Shown here piece by piece: positions 46,388-54,853 of a stretch of 64,000 nt of DNA. The position numbers and the translations under genes were made by a program. Source of the DNA: Neorhodopirellula lusitana (lineage in GTDB: Bacteria > Planctomycetota > Planctomycetia > Pirellulales > Pirellulaceae); contig NZ_FXUG01000010.1 in the NCBI RefSeq assembly GCF_900182915.1, positions 219,914 to 283,913 on the forward strand, given 5' to 3'. Numbering within the stretch: the first letter of the stretch is position 1; each line of letters opens with the position of its first letter. The notes under the pieces were generated by a model. That model was not told the DNA's origin. It did no database searches and saw only the letters and a list, made by a program, of their open reading frames with translations.

Positions 46388-47785
46388 CTACACGTCGGAA
46401 ATTGTTCCAGTATTGTCAGCAAACTGGTCCGTTTCCACGCCAAGCCTTTGAAGCATGGTGACGTAAAGATTCGACAAGGGAATATCCTCATGGGTGGCTC
46501 GAATCTTGTAAGGCTCGGGTTCTCCATTCTTCCAAACGCCTCGAAACGCACCGTCTCCCGCGTAGTCTAGGTACTGCCCATGTTGGAACCCCATGGATTT
46601 CCCACCCGCCAGAATCAAGGGGTAGTTTCGCGAAAGATGAAAGGCACTGGATGCAGACCCCAGCATCAGCAGCGTATGATCGAGCATGCTTCCTTCCCCA
46701 GCAGGCTCTGGAGTAGCTTTCAGCCTGCCAGCGAAACGCCCAAACTCTTCGCTGATGAATCGACAGAACGTTCCGAAATTCTTCCAGCCGCCTGGCTTCT
46801 TCGTTTCGTGCGACAGACGGTGCGTCAGCGGCAACCCGACTGCGCGAGCAAGATAGTCGCTGATCCCTTTGCTGACTTCCTTACCGAACTGATACGTCGC
46901 CACTCGAGTCGAGTCAGTTTTGAAGGCCAGATAGATCAGCTCGTACATGGTTTGCACATACTCTCGCGGATTCTCCGCCGTGATTTCTAGATTCAGATGA
47001 TCGACATCGACCGTCGGAAGCGGAAGATCCAGCCAGCGGGCCGACTTCGCGACATTGATTTCGGTGTCACGCACGGAAGCAAGAAACTCCTCGAATGTTG
47101 CCCGATCTTTTTTCGAAAGCCGCTTTTGCAAGGAACTCGCGTCTTCCATCAAGTGATCCAGAACACTTTGACTGAGTGCCAAACGTCGAGCGGCATCCGC
47201 GTCCTTCTTGGCGAAGAGCATGTCGAAGATCCGCTTCGGCTTGTTCTCGGCCGGGATCGGTCGACCTTGACCATTGAATGAAATCGTGTGGGCCTTCCGC
47301 TCAGGCCCAGTACCTCCGTCGGTCGACATGACTAGCGAAGAGAATCGTGTTTGCTCAGCAACCTGTGCTGCATAAACCTGATCTAACGAAATCGAATTCC
47401 GATACTTCCCACCGCCACCGATCGGTGCCCCTGTCAGGAACTGATCCGCATTGTGATGACCATGATTATTGCGTGACGCCGGGTGCGACAACCCTGAAAG
47501 CACCGTCAAATCATCTCGCAACGGCTCCAACGGATCGAGACATTTGCTGAATTTGAAATCTCTGCCCGAACCGTGAGGAAACCACGACCAATCTTGGAAG
47601 GCCGGATCCTCCTGGAGCGGCATCGGCACACCATTGGGCAGGTAAAAGCAAGCCAGTCGCCGGGGCGGGGCGGAATTGCCACTAGCTCCCGCTCGAGCGG
47701 AAAACGATTCAAAAGCGGGAAGGGCCAGGGCAAACCCGCTGGCGCCTCGTAGAAATCGCCGACGATCAAGAGCATTCAGGTTCAT
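46388..47785 (-). CDS. DUF1552 protein, Tat-exported (second copy)
   Basis: A 465-residue DUF1552 protein with twin-arginine signal D-R-R-R-F-L-R-G-A-S-G, then F-A-L-A-L-P-A-F. Family blocks: R-L-A-C-F-Y-L-P-N-G-V-P-M-P, W-S-W-F-P-H-G, H-G-H-H-N-A-D-Q-F-L-T, L-G-S-A-S-S-A-F-H. Strong similarity to the copy at 8900-10345. ATGs at 47797, 47788 and 47785 are possible; 47785 matches the start of the paralogue and follows GGGAC. It is the last gene of the sigma-FecR-DUF1592 operon. Confidence 0.93.
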   Translation of the reverse strand: MNLNALDRRRFLRGASGFALALPAFESFSARAGASGNSAPPRRLACFYLPNGVPMPLQEDPAFQDWSWFPHGSGRDFKFSKCLDPLEPLRDDLTVLSGLSHPASRNNHGHHNADQFLTGAPIGGGGKYRNSISLDQVYAAQVAEQTRFSSLVMSTDGGTGPERKAHTISFNGQGRPIPAENKPKRIFDMLFAKKDADAARRLALSQSVLDHLMEDASSLQKRLSKKDRATFEEFLASVRDTEINVAKSARWLDLPLPTVDVDHLNLEITAENPREYVQTMYELIYLAFKTDSTRVATYQFGKEVSKGISDYLARAVGLPLTHRLSHETKKPGGWKNFGTFCRFISEEFGRFAGRLKATPEPAGEGSMLDHTLLMLGSASSAFHLSRNYPLILAGGKSMGFQHGQYLDYAGDGAFRGVWKNGEPEPYKIRATHEDIPLSNLYVTMLQRLGVETDQFADNTGTISDV

Positions 47786-47898
47786 CATTAGTCCCATAAT
47801 GTGGAAGTGGTTATTACACCGAGGTGTTGTCGTTGTCCCGGCTTCTCAACAGCCGGACCTTCAGGCCCCGAAAAGTCGGATTCGGCGTCTTAACGGCC

Positions 47899-47913
47899 GG
47901 ACGCTATGCGTCC
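47899..47913. other. Perfect 6-base-pair stem with 3-base loop
   Basis: GGACGC-TAT-GCGTCC lies between the DUF1592 stop and the DUF1552 start in the second module, a position similar to the GC stem found after the DUF1552 gene near 10378. It could pause or protect the transcript. Confidence 0.45.
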
Positions 47914-47951
47914 AACGCGGAAGCCGCTTCGAGTGACTGCGTTGAACGTTC

Positions 47952-50699
47952 TCATTCATGTACACCGGATTCGCGAAACAAGTCGCTCTGCACGATCAAA
48001 CGAACCAATGTCTGCAAACCGTCGCCACTCTGGCGGAGTTGCGACGCGATTCTTTCGACATCTGCTCGATCGCCAAAGGTCAACGGACGCCCCAGCGCGA
48101 AGGTGGCCATCTTGTGAACGATGGCCAGTGCGAATTGATCTTGACGGTTCGCGAGCAGGAAACGTTTCACTCCGTCAACGCCTTCAAGCTCGTGCTCGTT
48201 GTACAACAAACTTGAAGCGTCGATTGTTTTTCCAAAACTCTCTGTACGCCACATTCCCAACGCGTCAAAGTTTTCAAAGGCGATGCCCCACGGATCAATC
48301 TTCACGTGGCACGACATGCAAGCGGCGTGGTTGCGATGATCTTCCATCTGCTGCTTGGGCGTCATCTTCATGATTGCCGGATCGGCTAAGTCAATCTCAG
48401 GAACCGCGGGTGGGGGCGGAGGCGGTGGGTCATTCAAAATACTCTCAAGCAACCACATGCCGCGTTTGAGCGGGTGTGAATTCTTGCCATCTGAATTCAT
48501 CGCCAACAGCCCAGCCTGGGTCAGCAAACCACCGCGAGTGCTTTCCGGATTCAACGACACTTTCCGGAACTCGTCCCCATGAACACCTTCTATTCCGTAG
48601 TGTTCAGCAAGCCGCTCGTTGACAACCGCGTAATCGGAATGAACGAACTCCAATACGCTGCTATCGTCTTGCAGCATTTGTTCAAACAATTCGACCGGTT
48701 CACGTTGCATCGCTTGCTTTAGTGCGTCGTCGTATTGTGGATAGTCTCTTCGGCTGATCCTGACGAACTCCAGTGGCGCCATGTTTAGCCACTGCTGCAC
48801 AAAGTGTTTCGTGAAACGCTCGTGTCGTGGATCGGCGAGCATGCGTTGCGTTTGGCGGACGAGAGTGTCCGGACGGCTCAATTTCCCTTCAGCAGCCAGG
48901 TCAAGCAACTCGTCGTCGGGGGTACTGCACCAAAGGAAGATGGATAGACGAGTCGCCAGCTCGTAGTCATCCAGCGTGCGAGACGTCTGCGTTTGCGAGT
49001 GTTCAGACGGAACGAGATACAAGAACCGTGGAGAAGACAGCACCGCGGCCAGCGTTTCAACAATCGCTTGCTCGAAATCGTCACAGATCGGGCGAACACG
49101 GGCAAACAACTCTAGCTGGCGCTCAATTTCCGATTCAGTGACTTCACCACGCCATGCTCGACGCATGAATCGCGACACAATCTCTTTCGCGTAAGACTCT
49201 TCGTTGACGCAGTCTTCACTATCGATGAAGATTGCGGAGTGCGTTTCCGGAGGCCAAAGGTCATAGACGGGAGCCGACACCTCGACATAGTCAAATTGAA
49301 TGTCCGCGGATTGGTCAGACGACGCATTGAACAGACGGATGTATTCCGATGGACTGGTCTCGCCAATCGTCCCCAGCGCCACAGACTTACGCACGGGATT
49401 GCGAGGGCTGATTTCACTCAATGGAATATCCCACTGATAGAACATTGGTTCTTCAGCAGAAGCGTCAACAACCATGACCTGCTTACTCACCCTGAATGCG
49501 GCCCGTTGGTCTTGATCCCCTTGCCAGCCGAACTCCAGGGCTAACTTCGGAGCGGGTCCCTGGTCAGCCGACACTTGAGAAGCACGAACACGAACTCGCA
49601 TGATGCCTTTGTCGGGCAACCGATTTCCCAGTTCGACGACAAGACGTTGCTTCGTTGGCAACACCGCGATGAAGTTGCCAGGTTCGGGTACTTCGGGTCG
49701 CGATGTCGTGGGCGCCCACGCATGCACGGCCCCCGCATAAGACCATTTCGCGGGGACCGTCTTTCCGGTTTCGGTATCCTTGTAATAGGCAGGCTCGCTG
49801 CGTGGTGCGTCGCTCGCACCCCGACCGCGTCTCTGCTTTGCTTTCGGGTTAGCACGAGCTGACTGCTTGTCGCTTTCAGCGGCGTCCTTTGATCTTTCAA
49901 GCTCTGCAAACAGGCTTGCAGACGCCCGTTCGGCCGAGACGCCCCAGTACAACACGTCGGGACGCTTGCTGCCAACGGTAACGTGATTCAGGGCCCGCCG
50001 GTTCACCTCGAGATACTCAGCGTACTGCTTACCCGTCATTTGCAGCATGTCGGAGCTGTTCATGAACCCATCGACAGAGATCGGATCTGGCGGCAGATTG
50101 CCAGTCAGATCAAGCTTGAGGCCCAACAGGTCCTGCAAGACATACCTGTATTCGTACCGCGTCATCCGGCGAAAAGACGAACGCCCTTGCTCCAACCGCC
50201 GAACCTGAGAAGCCTTTTGTACTTCAGAAGACAGCCACTCAATGATCATCTTGCGATCTTCATCAGCCAAATCAGGAGCGCCCTCGGGTGGCATCTCACC
50301 GTTGCTTATGGCAGACGAAACTTCCAACCACCAACTGACGTCATTGCCGTGCAGAAGATTCGGATTCAACGTGTCGACTCGAATGTCCGCTTCGGCGTTC
50401 TCCGGTCCATGACATTCATAACAAGCTCGACGCAGTACCGGCTCAATGTCAGTGCGAAAAACGGCCAGACTCGGTCGCGGCGTTTCGAAACCATTTTTGG
50501 CGGGCTTCGCATTGCGGAGACGCGACGCTCGCATGCCTTCCGCCTTCACTTGTTCCAGCGGAAGCTTATCGGTTGACGCCACCCCCTCTGCCTTCACGAG
50601 GCTCGATGTTGACGAGCCTACCACGGCACCCAGCAGCAAGGTGACAACAAGGACCATGTACAATACGGTCTTTTTAGGTTCTTCGAGGCGGATGTTCAT
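47952..50699 (-). CDS. DUF1592-type planctomycete cytochrome-like protein (second copy)
   Basis: A 915-residue protein with a signal anchor (V-L-Y-M-V-L-V-V-T-L-L-L-G-A-V-V-G), heme motif C93-Y-E-C96-H97-G-P near the N-terminus, DUF1587 block S-S-F-R-R-M-T-R-Y-E-Y, then DUF1595/1592/1588/1585 and a second heme site in A-C-M-S-C-H-V-K-I-D-P-W-G. It lacks the tandem repeats of the other copy. The start overlaps the upstream FecR-LamG stop by four bases (50696-50699). Same inferred partner, the DUF1552 protein downstream; electron transfer or redox enzyme outside the membrane is likely. Confidence 0.94.
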   Translation of the reverse strand: MNIRLEEPKKTVLYMVLVVTLLLGAVVGSSTSSLVKAEGVASTDKLPLEQVKAEGMRASRLRNAKPAKNGFETPRPSLAVFRTDIEPVLRRACYECHGPENAEADIRVDTLNPNLLHGNDVSWWLEVSSAISNGEMPPEGAPDLADEDRKMIIEWLSSEVQKASQVRRLEQGRSSFRRMTRYEYRYVLQDLLGLKLDLTGNLPPDPISVDGFMNSSDMLQMTGKQYAEYLEVNRRALNHVTVGSKRPDVLYWGVSAERASASLFAELERSKDAAESDKQSARANPKAKQRRGRGASDAPRSEPAYYKDTETGKTVPAKWSYAGAVHAWAPTTSRPEVPEPGNFIAVLPTKQRLVVELGNRLPDKGIMRVRVRASQVSADQGPAPKLALEFGWQGDQDQRAAFRVSKQVMVVDASAEEPMFYQWDIPLSEISPRNPVRKSVALGTIGETSPSEYIRLFNASSDQSADIQFDYVEVSAPVYDLWPPETHSAIFIDSEDCVNEESYAKEIVSRFMRRAWRGEVTESEIERQLELFARVRPICDDFEQAIVETLAAVLSSPRFLYLVPSEHSQTQTSRTLDDYELATRLSIFLWCSTPDDELLDLAAEGKLSRPDTLVRQTQRMLADPRHERFTKHFVQQWLNMAPLEFVRISRRDYPQYDDALKQAMQREPVELFEQMLQDDSSVLEFVHSDYAVVNERLAEHYGIEGVHGDEFRKVSLNPESTRGGLLTQAGLLAMNSDGKNSHPLKRGMWLLESILNDPPPPPPPAVPEIDLADPAIMKMTPKQQMEDHRNHAACMSCHVKIDPWGIAFENFDALGMWRTESFGKTIDASSLLYNEHELEGVDGVKRFLLANRQDQFALAIVHKMATFALGRPLTFGDRADVERIASQLRQSGDGLQTLVRLIVQSDLFRESGVHE

Positions 50700-52348
50700 G
50701 GTCGGCCGACCTCGTGAATGCTACGCACCTCGTTGCTTGTGAGTGCTTCGCCGAAGACAATCAATTCATCCATACATCCGTTGAGATTGCGGATTCCAGG
50801 CAGATGGTGTGGTTCAGGATCACTCCAATTTCCGATCGTCGCCTTGCCAATTCGGAGGAGCCCGCTTGCCGTCGCTCGCAATTTTTGGCGCCGGACAAGT
50901 TCTCCATTCAGGTAATGCTTGACGACTGAACGTTCAGAGTCGTACACCGTTGCCAGATGCATCCATTGCCCCAGGCGAAACGCATTCACAATTGATTTGG
51001 CTTGATAATTGGCCGCGTTGTTCCCAGGATGCTGAACGCCAAGGATGAGTCCTCCGTCGCGACGGATCTGCCAGTGCGGTGCGTTCTCTGGGTACCCATC
51101 GGTTAACAGTAGCGAGCTATGTATTCGGTCGAGACCATCGACTCGCACCCAGGTTGAATACGACAGCGATTCATACTCGCCCGGAACGGTGATTCGCACT
51201 CGATCCCCCGGCCTCTTGAACTGCAGGGACGACTTCTGAGACCAACGCCCGTTGGTCCATTCACACCCAACGATCGCGCCCTCAATCGTGGTGCCGTTGC
51301 CTGCGTATCCCGTCAAGACACGATCGTCCAAGGGATCTTGATCAAACGGAAAATACGCCACGACGCGAGGATCGTCTCTCAACGAGTCGCGAAAGTCCTC
51401 CCAATCACGATGCGTCTTTTCTTGGCTCACATCCGACATCCAATTCAGCCGACTCGGCGTCACAAACCGTGAGTCCCGAGAAGCAATCGTGATCGACTTC
51501 CCGTCGCGATCGACCGCAACTGCCTCTCCCGCATTGAGCTGTCGCCGCGTTGCCAGATCACGATTCGATTCCGCATCAAAGAGTTCTACTGCGCCGTCGA
51601 ACACATGCACTTCCACCGATCCATTGTCGAGGATATCAAGTCCGAATTCCGTCCCGAGGTCGACCAGTTCAATGTTCGGGGCGACGATAACGAACCCTCG
51701 CGCTGGCTCGGGGACGCGTGCACGAAGTCGGCCTGATTTACAAACGAGACGGGATTCATCGAGAATTTCAATTTCCGCCGGACCCTCGGCAACCACAGTG
51801 GCTCCACCATAGAATTCCAACTGGAGCAATCCCGAGTCCCATTGCATTGACCCCGGCGGCATGGTGCCCCCGACTTGCCATTTGATCGACGCGCCTCCTT
51901 TTAATCCGGCTGTCCGCGTCAAGACAGCGACACCTCGGTCCCTGATCGCAGCTGGCCTTGCAACAATCCCTTCCTTCGCTCGTGCGCTGGATTCATTACG
52001 TTCGCGATTGATCGACTGAAGCGTTAGCAACGACGAGAACAATAGCATCGCCGCAACAGCTAACCATCCAGCCGACCCGAACGAACGCAGCCAGGTCGAC
52101 TCCGCCGGCGGCGCCACAGGTGAGGGCTGGACAGGAGAGGGCTGGACAGGACGTGCCGCAACCGGACCACGCTTATCGGGCAAGGCAGCGAGTGCCGAAT
52201 CAACATTCAGGTATTGCAGGTATTCCTTGCGATACTGCGAGCTTTCTCGCAGCAAGTCCTCCAGTTGAGCGAACTCGTCATTGCTCGCCTCACCATCGAG
52301 GCATCGCCGGATCAATTCGAATCTTTTTTTTCTATCGTTCACAAACAT
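50696..52348 (-). CDS. FecR-domain anti-sigma-like protein with LamG domain
   Basis: A 550-residue membrane protein. The cytoplasmic N-terminal part (about residues 1-80, R-R-C-L-D-G-E-A-S-N-D-E) resembles planctomycete anti-sigma modules; one membrane helix follows (W-L-A-V-A-A-M-L-L-F-S-S-L-L-T). Outside it has a FecR domain (G-G-A-T-V-V-A-E-G-P-A-E-I-E-I, V-D-L-G-T-E-F-G, V-F-D-G-A-V-E-L) and then a LamG/concanavalin domain (V-A-Y-F-P-F-D, S-Y-S-T-W-V-R, G-C-M-D-E-L). It overlaps the sigma factor end and the DUF1592 start by a few bases. Likely a sensor that binds a sugar or surface ligand and releases the sigma factor. Confidence 0.9.
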   Translation of the reverse strand: MFVNDRKKRFELIRRCLDGEASNDEFAQLEDLLRESSQYRKEYLQYLNVDSALAALPDKRGPVAARPVQPSPVQPSPVAPPAESTWLRSFGSAGWLAVAAMLLFSSLLTLQSINRERNESSARAKEGIVARPAAIRDRGVAVLTRTAGLKGGASIKWQVGGTMPPGSMQWDSGLLQLEFYGGATVVAEGPAEIEILDESRLVCKSGRLRARVPEPARGFVIVAPNIELVDLGTEFGLDILDNGSVEVHVFDGAVELFDAESNRDLATRRQLNAGEAVAVDRDGKSITIASRDSRFVTPSRLNWMSDVSQEKTHRDWEDFRDSLRDDPRVVAYFPFDQDPLDDRVLTGYAGNGTTIEGAIVGCEWTNGRWSQKSSLQFKRPGDRVRITVPGEYESLSYSTWVRVDGLDRIHSSLLLTDGYPENAPHWQIRRDGGLILGVQHPGNNAANYQAKSIVNAFRLGQWMHLATVYDSERSVVKHYLNGELVRRQKLRATASGLLRIGKATIGNWSDPEPHHLPGIRNLNGCMDELIVFGEALTSNEVRSIHEVGRP

Positions 52349-52872
52349 TCCTCAGCCGCCAATTCGCGTTGCGTGCATTCCATCAACTGCATGCGGATGC
52401 GGTGTAGCTTTTTGTATAGGGTCATTGATGTGCATTTAAGTTCTTCGGCCATCTTCTTCATTTTCGCACCCGGCTGATAAGCCGATTGCAATAGTTCCCG
52501 CTGGTCGGGACGGAGCTTTTCGACACAGGTTTCCAGCACATTACGCTGACGTTCCAGCCCCTTGGATTCGTTGCATATCTCCTGGCCGAGCAACTCCGCG
52601 ACGTCGTCACCGAAAAGGTGTCGATCTCGAGCACGATCTCGCCGGAAGGCCAACGCCTCCATCCTTGCCACGCCGAATGCCCATCGCCGAAACGACATTC
52701 TGTCCAACGAGCTATCGAACTTTCGCCATAACACGATGGCAACTTCCTGCATGACCTCGCGCGATTCCTCCCCACTGAAAAGCAGCGAACGAACGAACAG
52801 GCGCAGCATCTCCTCGTGCTCCATAAAGAGCCGAAGAAACTGGTCATGCTGTTCGCGATCGGATTTATCCAT
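52339..52872 (-). CDS. ECF sigma factor, Rhodopirellula/Verrucomicrobium family
   Basis: A 177-residue ECF-type sigma factor with region 2 (F-V-R-S-L-L-F-S-G-E-E-S-R-E-V-M-Q-E-V-A, W-R-K-F, F-R-R-W-A-F-G-V-A-R) and region 4 (L-R-P-D-Q-R-E-L-L-Q, then M-A-E-E-L-K-C-T-S-M-T-L-Y-K-K-L-H-R-I-R). The W-x-F-G-V-A-R form in region 2 is typical of the Rhodopirellula/Verrucomicrobium family. First gene of the operon; its end overlaps the FecR-LamG start (52339-52348). It probably directs transcription of this operon, including the DUF1592/DUF1552 pair. Confidence 0.95.
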   Translation of the reverse strand: MDKSDREQHDQFLRLFMEHEEMLRLFVRSLLFSGEESREVMQEVAIVLWRKFDSSLDRMSFRRWAFGVARMEALAFRRDRARDRHLFGDDVAELLGQEICNESKGLERQRNVLETCVEKLRPDQRELLQSAYQPGAKMKKMAEELKCTSMTLYKKLHRIRMQLMECTQRELAAEECL

Positions 52873-53374
52873 TATTCAATACACTCCGCCTACAATGCTC
52901 CACCAACCTCCTGCATTTGCCGCACGAAATCCAATAAAACCGGCGGATTTCGATAGCTGCGTCGTCCTGCCCCTTGGACGCCGATGCGATTCTCCGCGAT
53001 TGGCTTGGTGAGCTCGTTTTGGAGCTATTTACCAGAGGTTTACCACCCATCGGTGAAATGATGTGCCGGTGCGATCCAAGACGCGATCCCTCGGACTTCA
53101 ATCTCCATGAGTGCGGGTTAGGGGATGGTGACGCCGTTCAGCTGAATCGATTTCTGCTTGCGCTGTCACCTACACCTAGCAGTGACCGCATTTGTCGATC
53201 GTGTTCGGTGTGCATGAACATCACACCAACCATGAACTGAACACAGTTAGAACGAGAAGAATCCACCACTTCTTGCAAGTCAAACGCCTGCGTTTTACGG
53301 GGCCACGAATAGTGTGCCGAGATCGTAAAAGCGACCAACCGCCCGCAGTCACCCCGTCATTCAGGATTCAAGTG
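52873..53374. other. Intergenic stretch upstream of the sigma operon
   Basis: About 500 bases with no supported gene; a plus-strand frame at 52974-53240 has no family content. It should carry the promoter that the sigma factor uses or autoregulates; I could not define it. Confidence 0.45.
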
Positions 53375-54844
53375 TTAGGCGATGATTTGATGAATGGGTT
53401 GAGTGTCCTTGACGCCGACCAAACGCTGGTCCAAACCGCCATAGAAGTAGGCTAGTTGATTCGGATCGAGCCCCAGTTGATGCAGAATGGTTGCATGGAC
53501 GCGGCGAACATGCAGGCGATCTTCCACCGCTTCGGCACCTAATTCATCGGTCTTGCCAAAGCTCATGCCGCCTTTGATGCCGCCTCCGGCCATCCACATC
53601 GTGAAACCGTACGCGTTGTGATCTCGCCCCGTGCCCTCGGCGTATTCCGCGGTCGGTTGGCGTCCAAATTCGCCACCCCACACGACTAACGTTTCGTCCA
53701 GTAACCCTCGCTGCTTAAGATCCTTTAGCAAAGCGGCCACAGGCTGATCCGTCTCGCCAGCATGCTTGGTATGGTTTGCAACCAAGTCACCGTGTGCGTC
53801 CCAGTTCGAATCATTGTGGGCACCGCCGGAATAGATCTGAATGAAGCGAACACCTCGCTCCACCAAGCGTCGAGCCATCAAGCATTGCCGCCCAAAGTAG
53901 CGGGTGCTCTTCTTATCAACGCCATATAACTTCTTGGTTTCTTCAGACTCCTGCGATAGATCCACCGTCTCCGGCGCGGTGCTTTGCATTTTGTACGCCA
54001 GTTCATAGCTGGCGATCCGCGCCGCCAGTTGCGAGTTCCCTGGGTGTGCCATTTCGTGTGACTCGTTGTACGTCCGCAGTGAATCCAACATTCTTCGCTG
54101 GGCCGGATCCGACATCGCATCAGGTCGCTTCAGGTCAAGAATGGCTGTCCCTTCGCTTCGGATCACCACGCCTTGGTACGTTGCTGGCATGTATCCGCTG
54201 GCCCAATTCTTCGGCCCGCTGATCGGGCCTCCCGATCCATCCAGCATGACAACGAAGCCAGGCATGTTCTCATTCTCGCTTCCCAATCCGTAGTTGACCC
54301 ACGAACCGAGACAGGGGCTTCCACTCTGGATTTTGCCTGAGTTCATCTGCAGCATTGCCGAGCCGTGAATCGGCGAATCAGCGGTCATGCTATGCAAGAA
54401 AGCGATGTCATCGACACAAGTGGCCACGTTCGGGAACAGCTCCGACACCCACTTGCCGCAAGCCCCGTGTTGCTTGAACTTCCAGCGAGGTTCCACGATA
54501 CGCCCAGTGTTTTTGTGCCCGCCCCGCCCAAACGTCTTCACTTCGATCGTCTTATTGTCCATCCCGATCATCGCGGGCTTGTAATCAAAGGTGTCCATGT
54601 GGCTGGGCCCCCCGTACATGAACAAGAAGATCACCGACTTGGCTTTGGGGGCAAAATGAGGCGGCTTAGACGCCAACGGATTTTGCCAACGCGGATTCTG
54701 CCAACGCGCACTACCATCGGCCGTAGTCTCCTGACCATTCAGGAACGACTTATCCAGCATGCCCGCCATCGCTAGCCCAGTGAATCCACCACCGGCTTGC
54801 CAGAGGAACTCGCGACGCGTTCGGTTACAAAAGTTCTTCGTCAT
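53375..54844 (-). CDS. DUF1501 protein, Tat-exported
   Basis: A 489-residue DUF1501 protein, an alkaline-phosphatase-like fold protein. It has the twin-arginine signal T-R-R-E-F-L-W-Q-A-G-G-G and G-L-A-M-A-G-M-L, then the family blocks S-V-I-F-L-F-M-Y-G-G-P-S-H-M-D-T-F-D, H-S-M-T-A-D-S-P-I-H-G-S-A-M, and G-G-E-F-G-R. Near the N-terminus the five residues R-W-Q-N-P occur twice in tandem, from a 15-base duplication at about 54675-54705. It starts 9 bases after the PSD1 gene stop, and the two are the usual operon in planctomycetes. The enzyme activity is not known. Confidence 0.94.
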   Translation of the reverse strand: MTKNFCNRTRREFLWQAGGGFTGLAMAGMLDKSFLNGQETTADGSARWQNPRWQNPLASKPPHFAPKAKSVIFLFMYGGPSHMDTFDYKPAMIGMDNKTIEVKTFGRGGHKNTGRIVEPRWKFKQHGACGKWVSELFPNVATCVDDIAFLHSMTADSPIHGSAMLQMNSGKIQSGSPCLGSWVNYGLGSENENMPGFVVMLDGSGGPISGPKNWASGYMPATYQGVVIRSEGTAILDLKRPDAMSDPAQRRMLDSLRTYNESHEMAHPGNSQLAARIASYELAYKMQSTAPETVDLSQESEETKKLYGVDKKSTRYFGRQCLMARRLVERGVRFIQIYSGGAHNDSNWDAHGDLVANHTKHAGETDQPVAALLKDLKQRGLLDETLVVWGGEFGRQPTAEYAEGTGRDHNAYGFTMWMAGGGIKGGMSFGKTDELGAEAVEDRLHVRRVHATILHQLGLDPNQLAYFYGGLDQRLVGVKDTQPIHQIIA

Positions 54845-54853
54845 CAGATTGAC

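Noticed and set aside
52974..53240. 88-residue plus-strand gene upstream of the sigma operon
   Set aside because: No motif, no ribosome site, and it occupies the expected promoter region of the operon.
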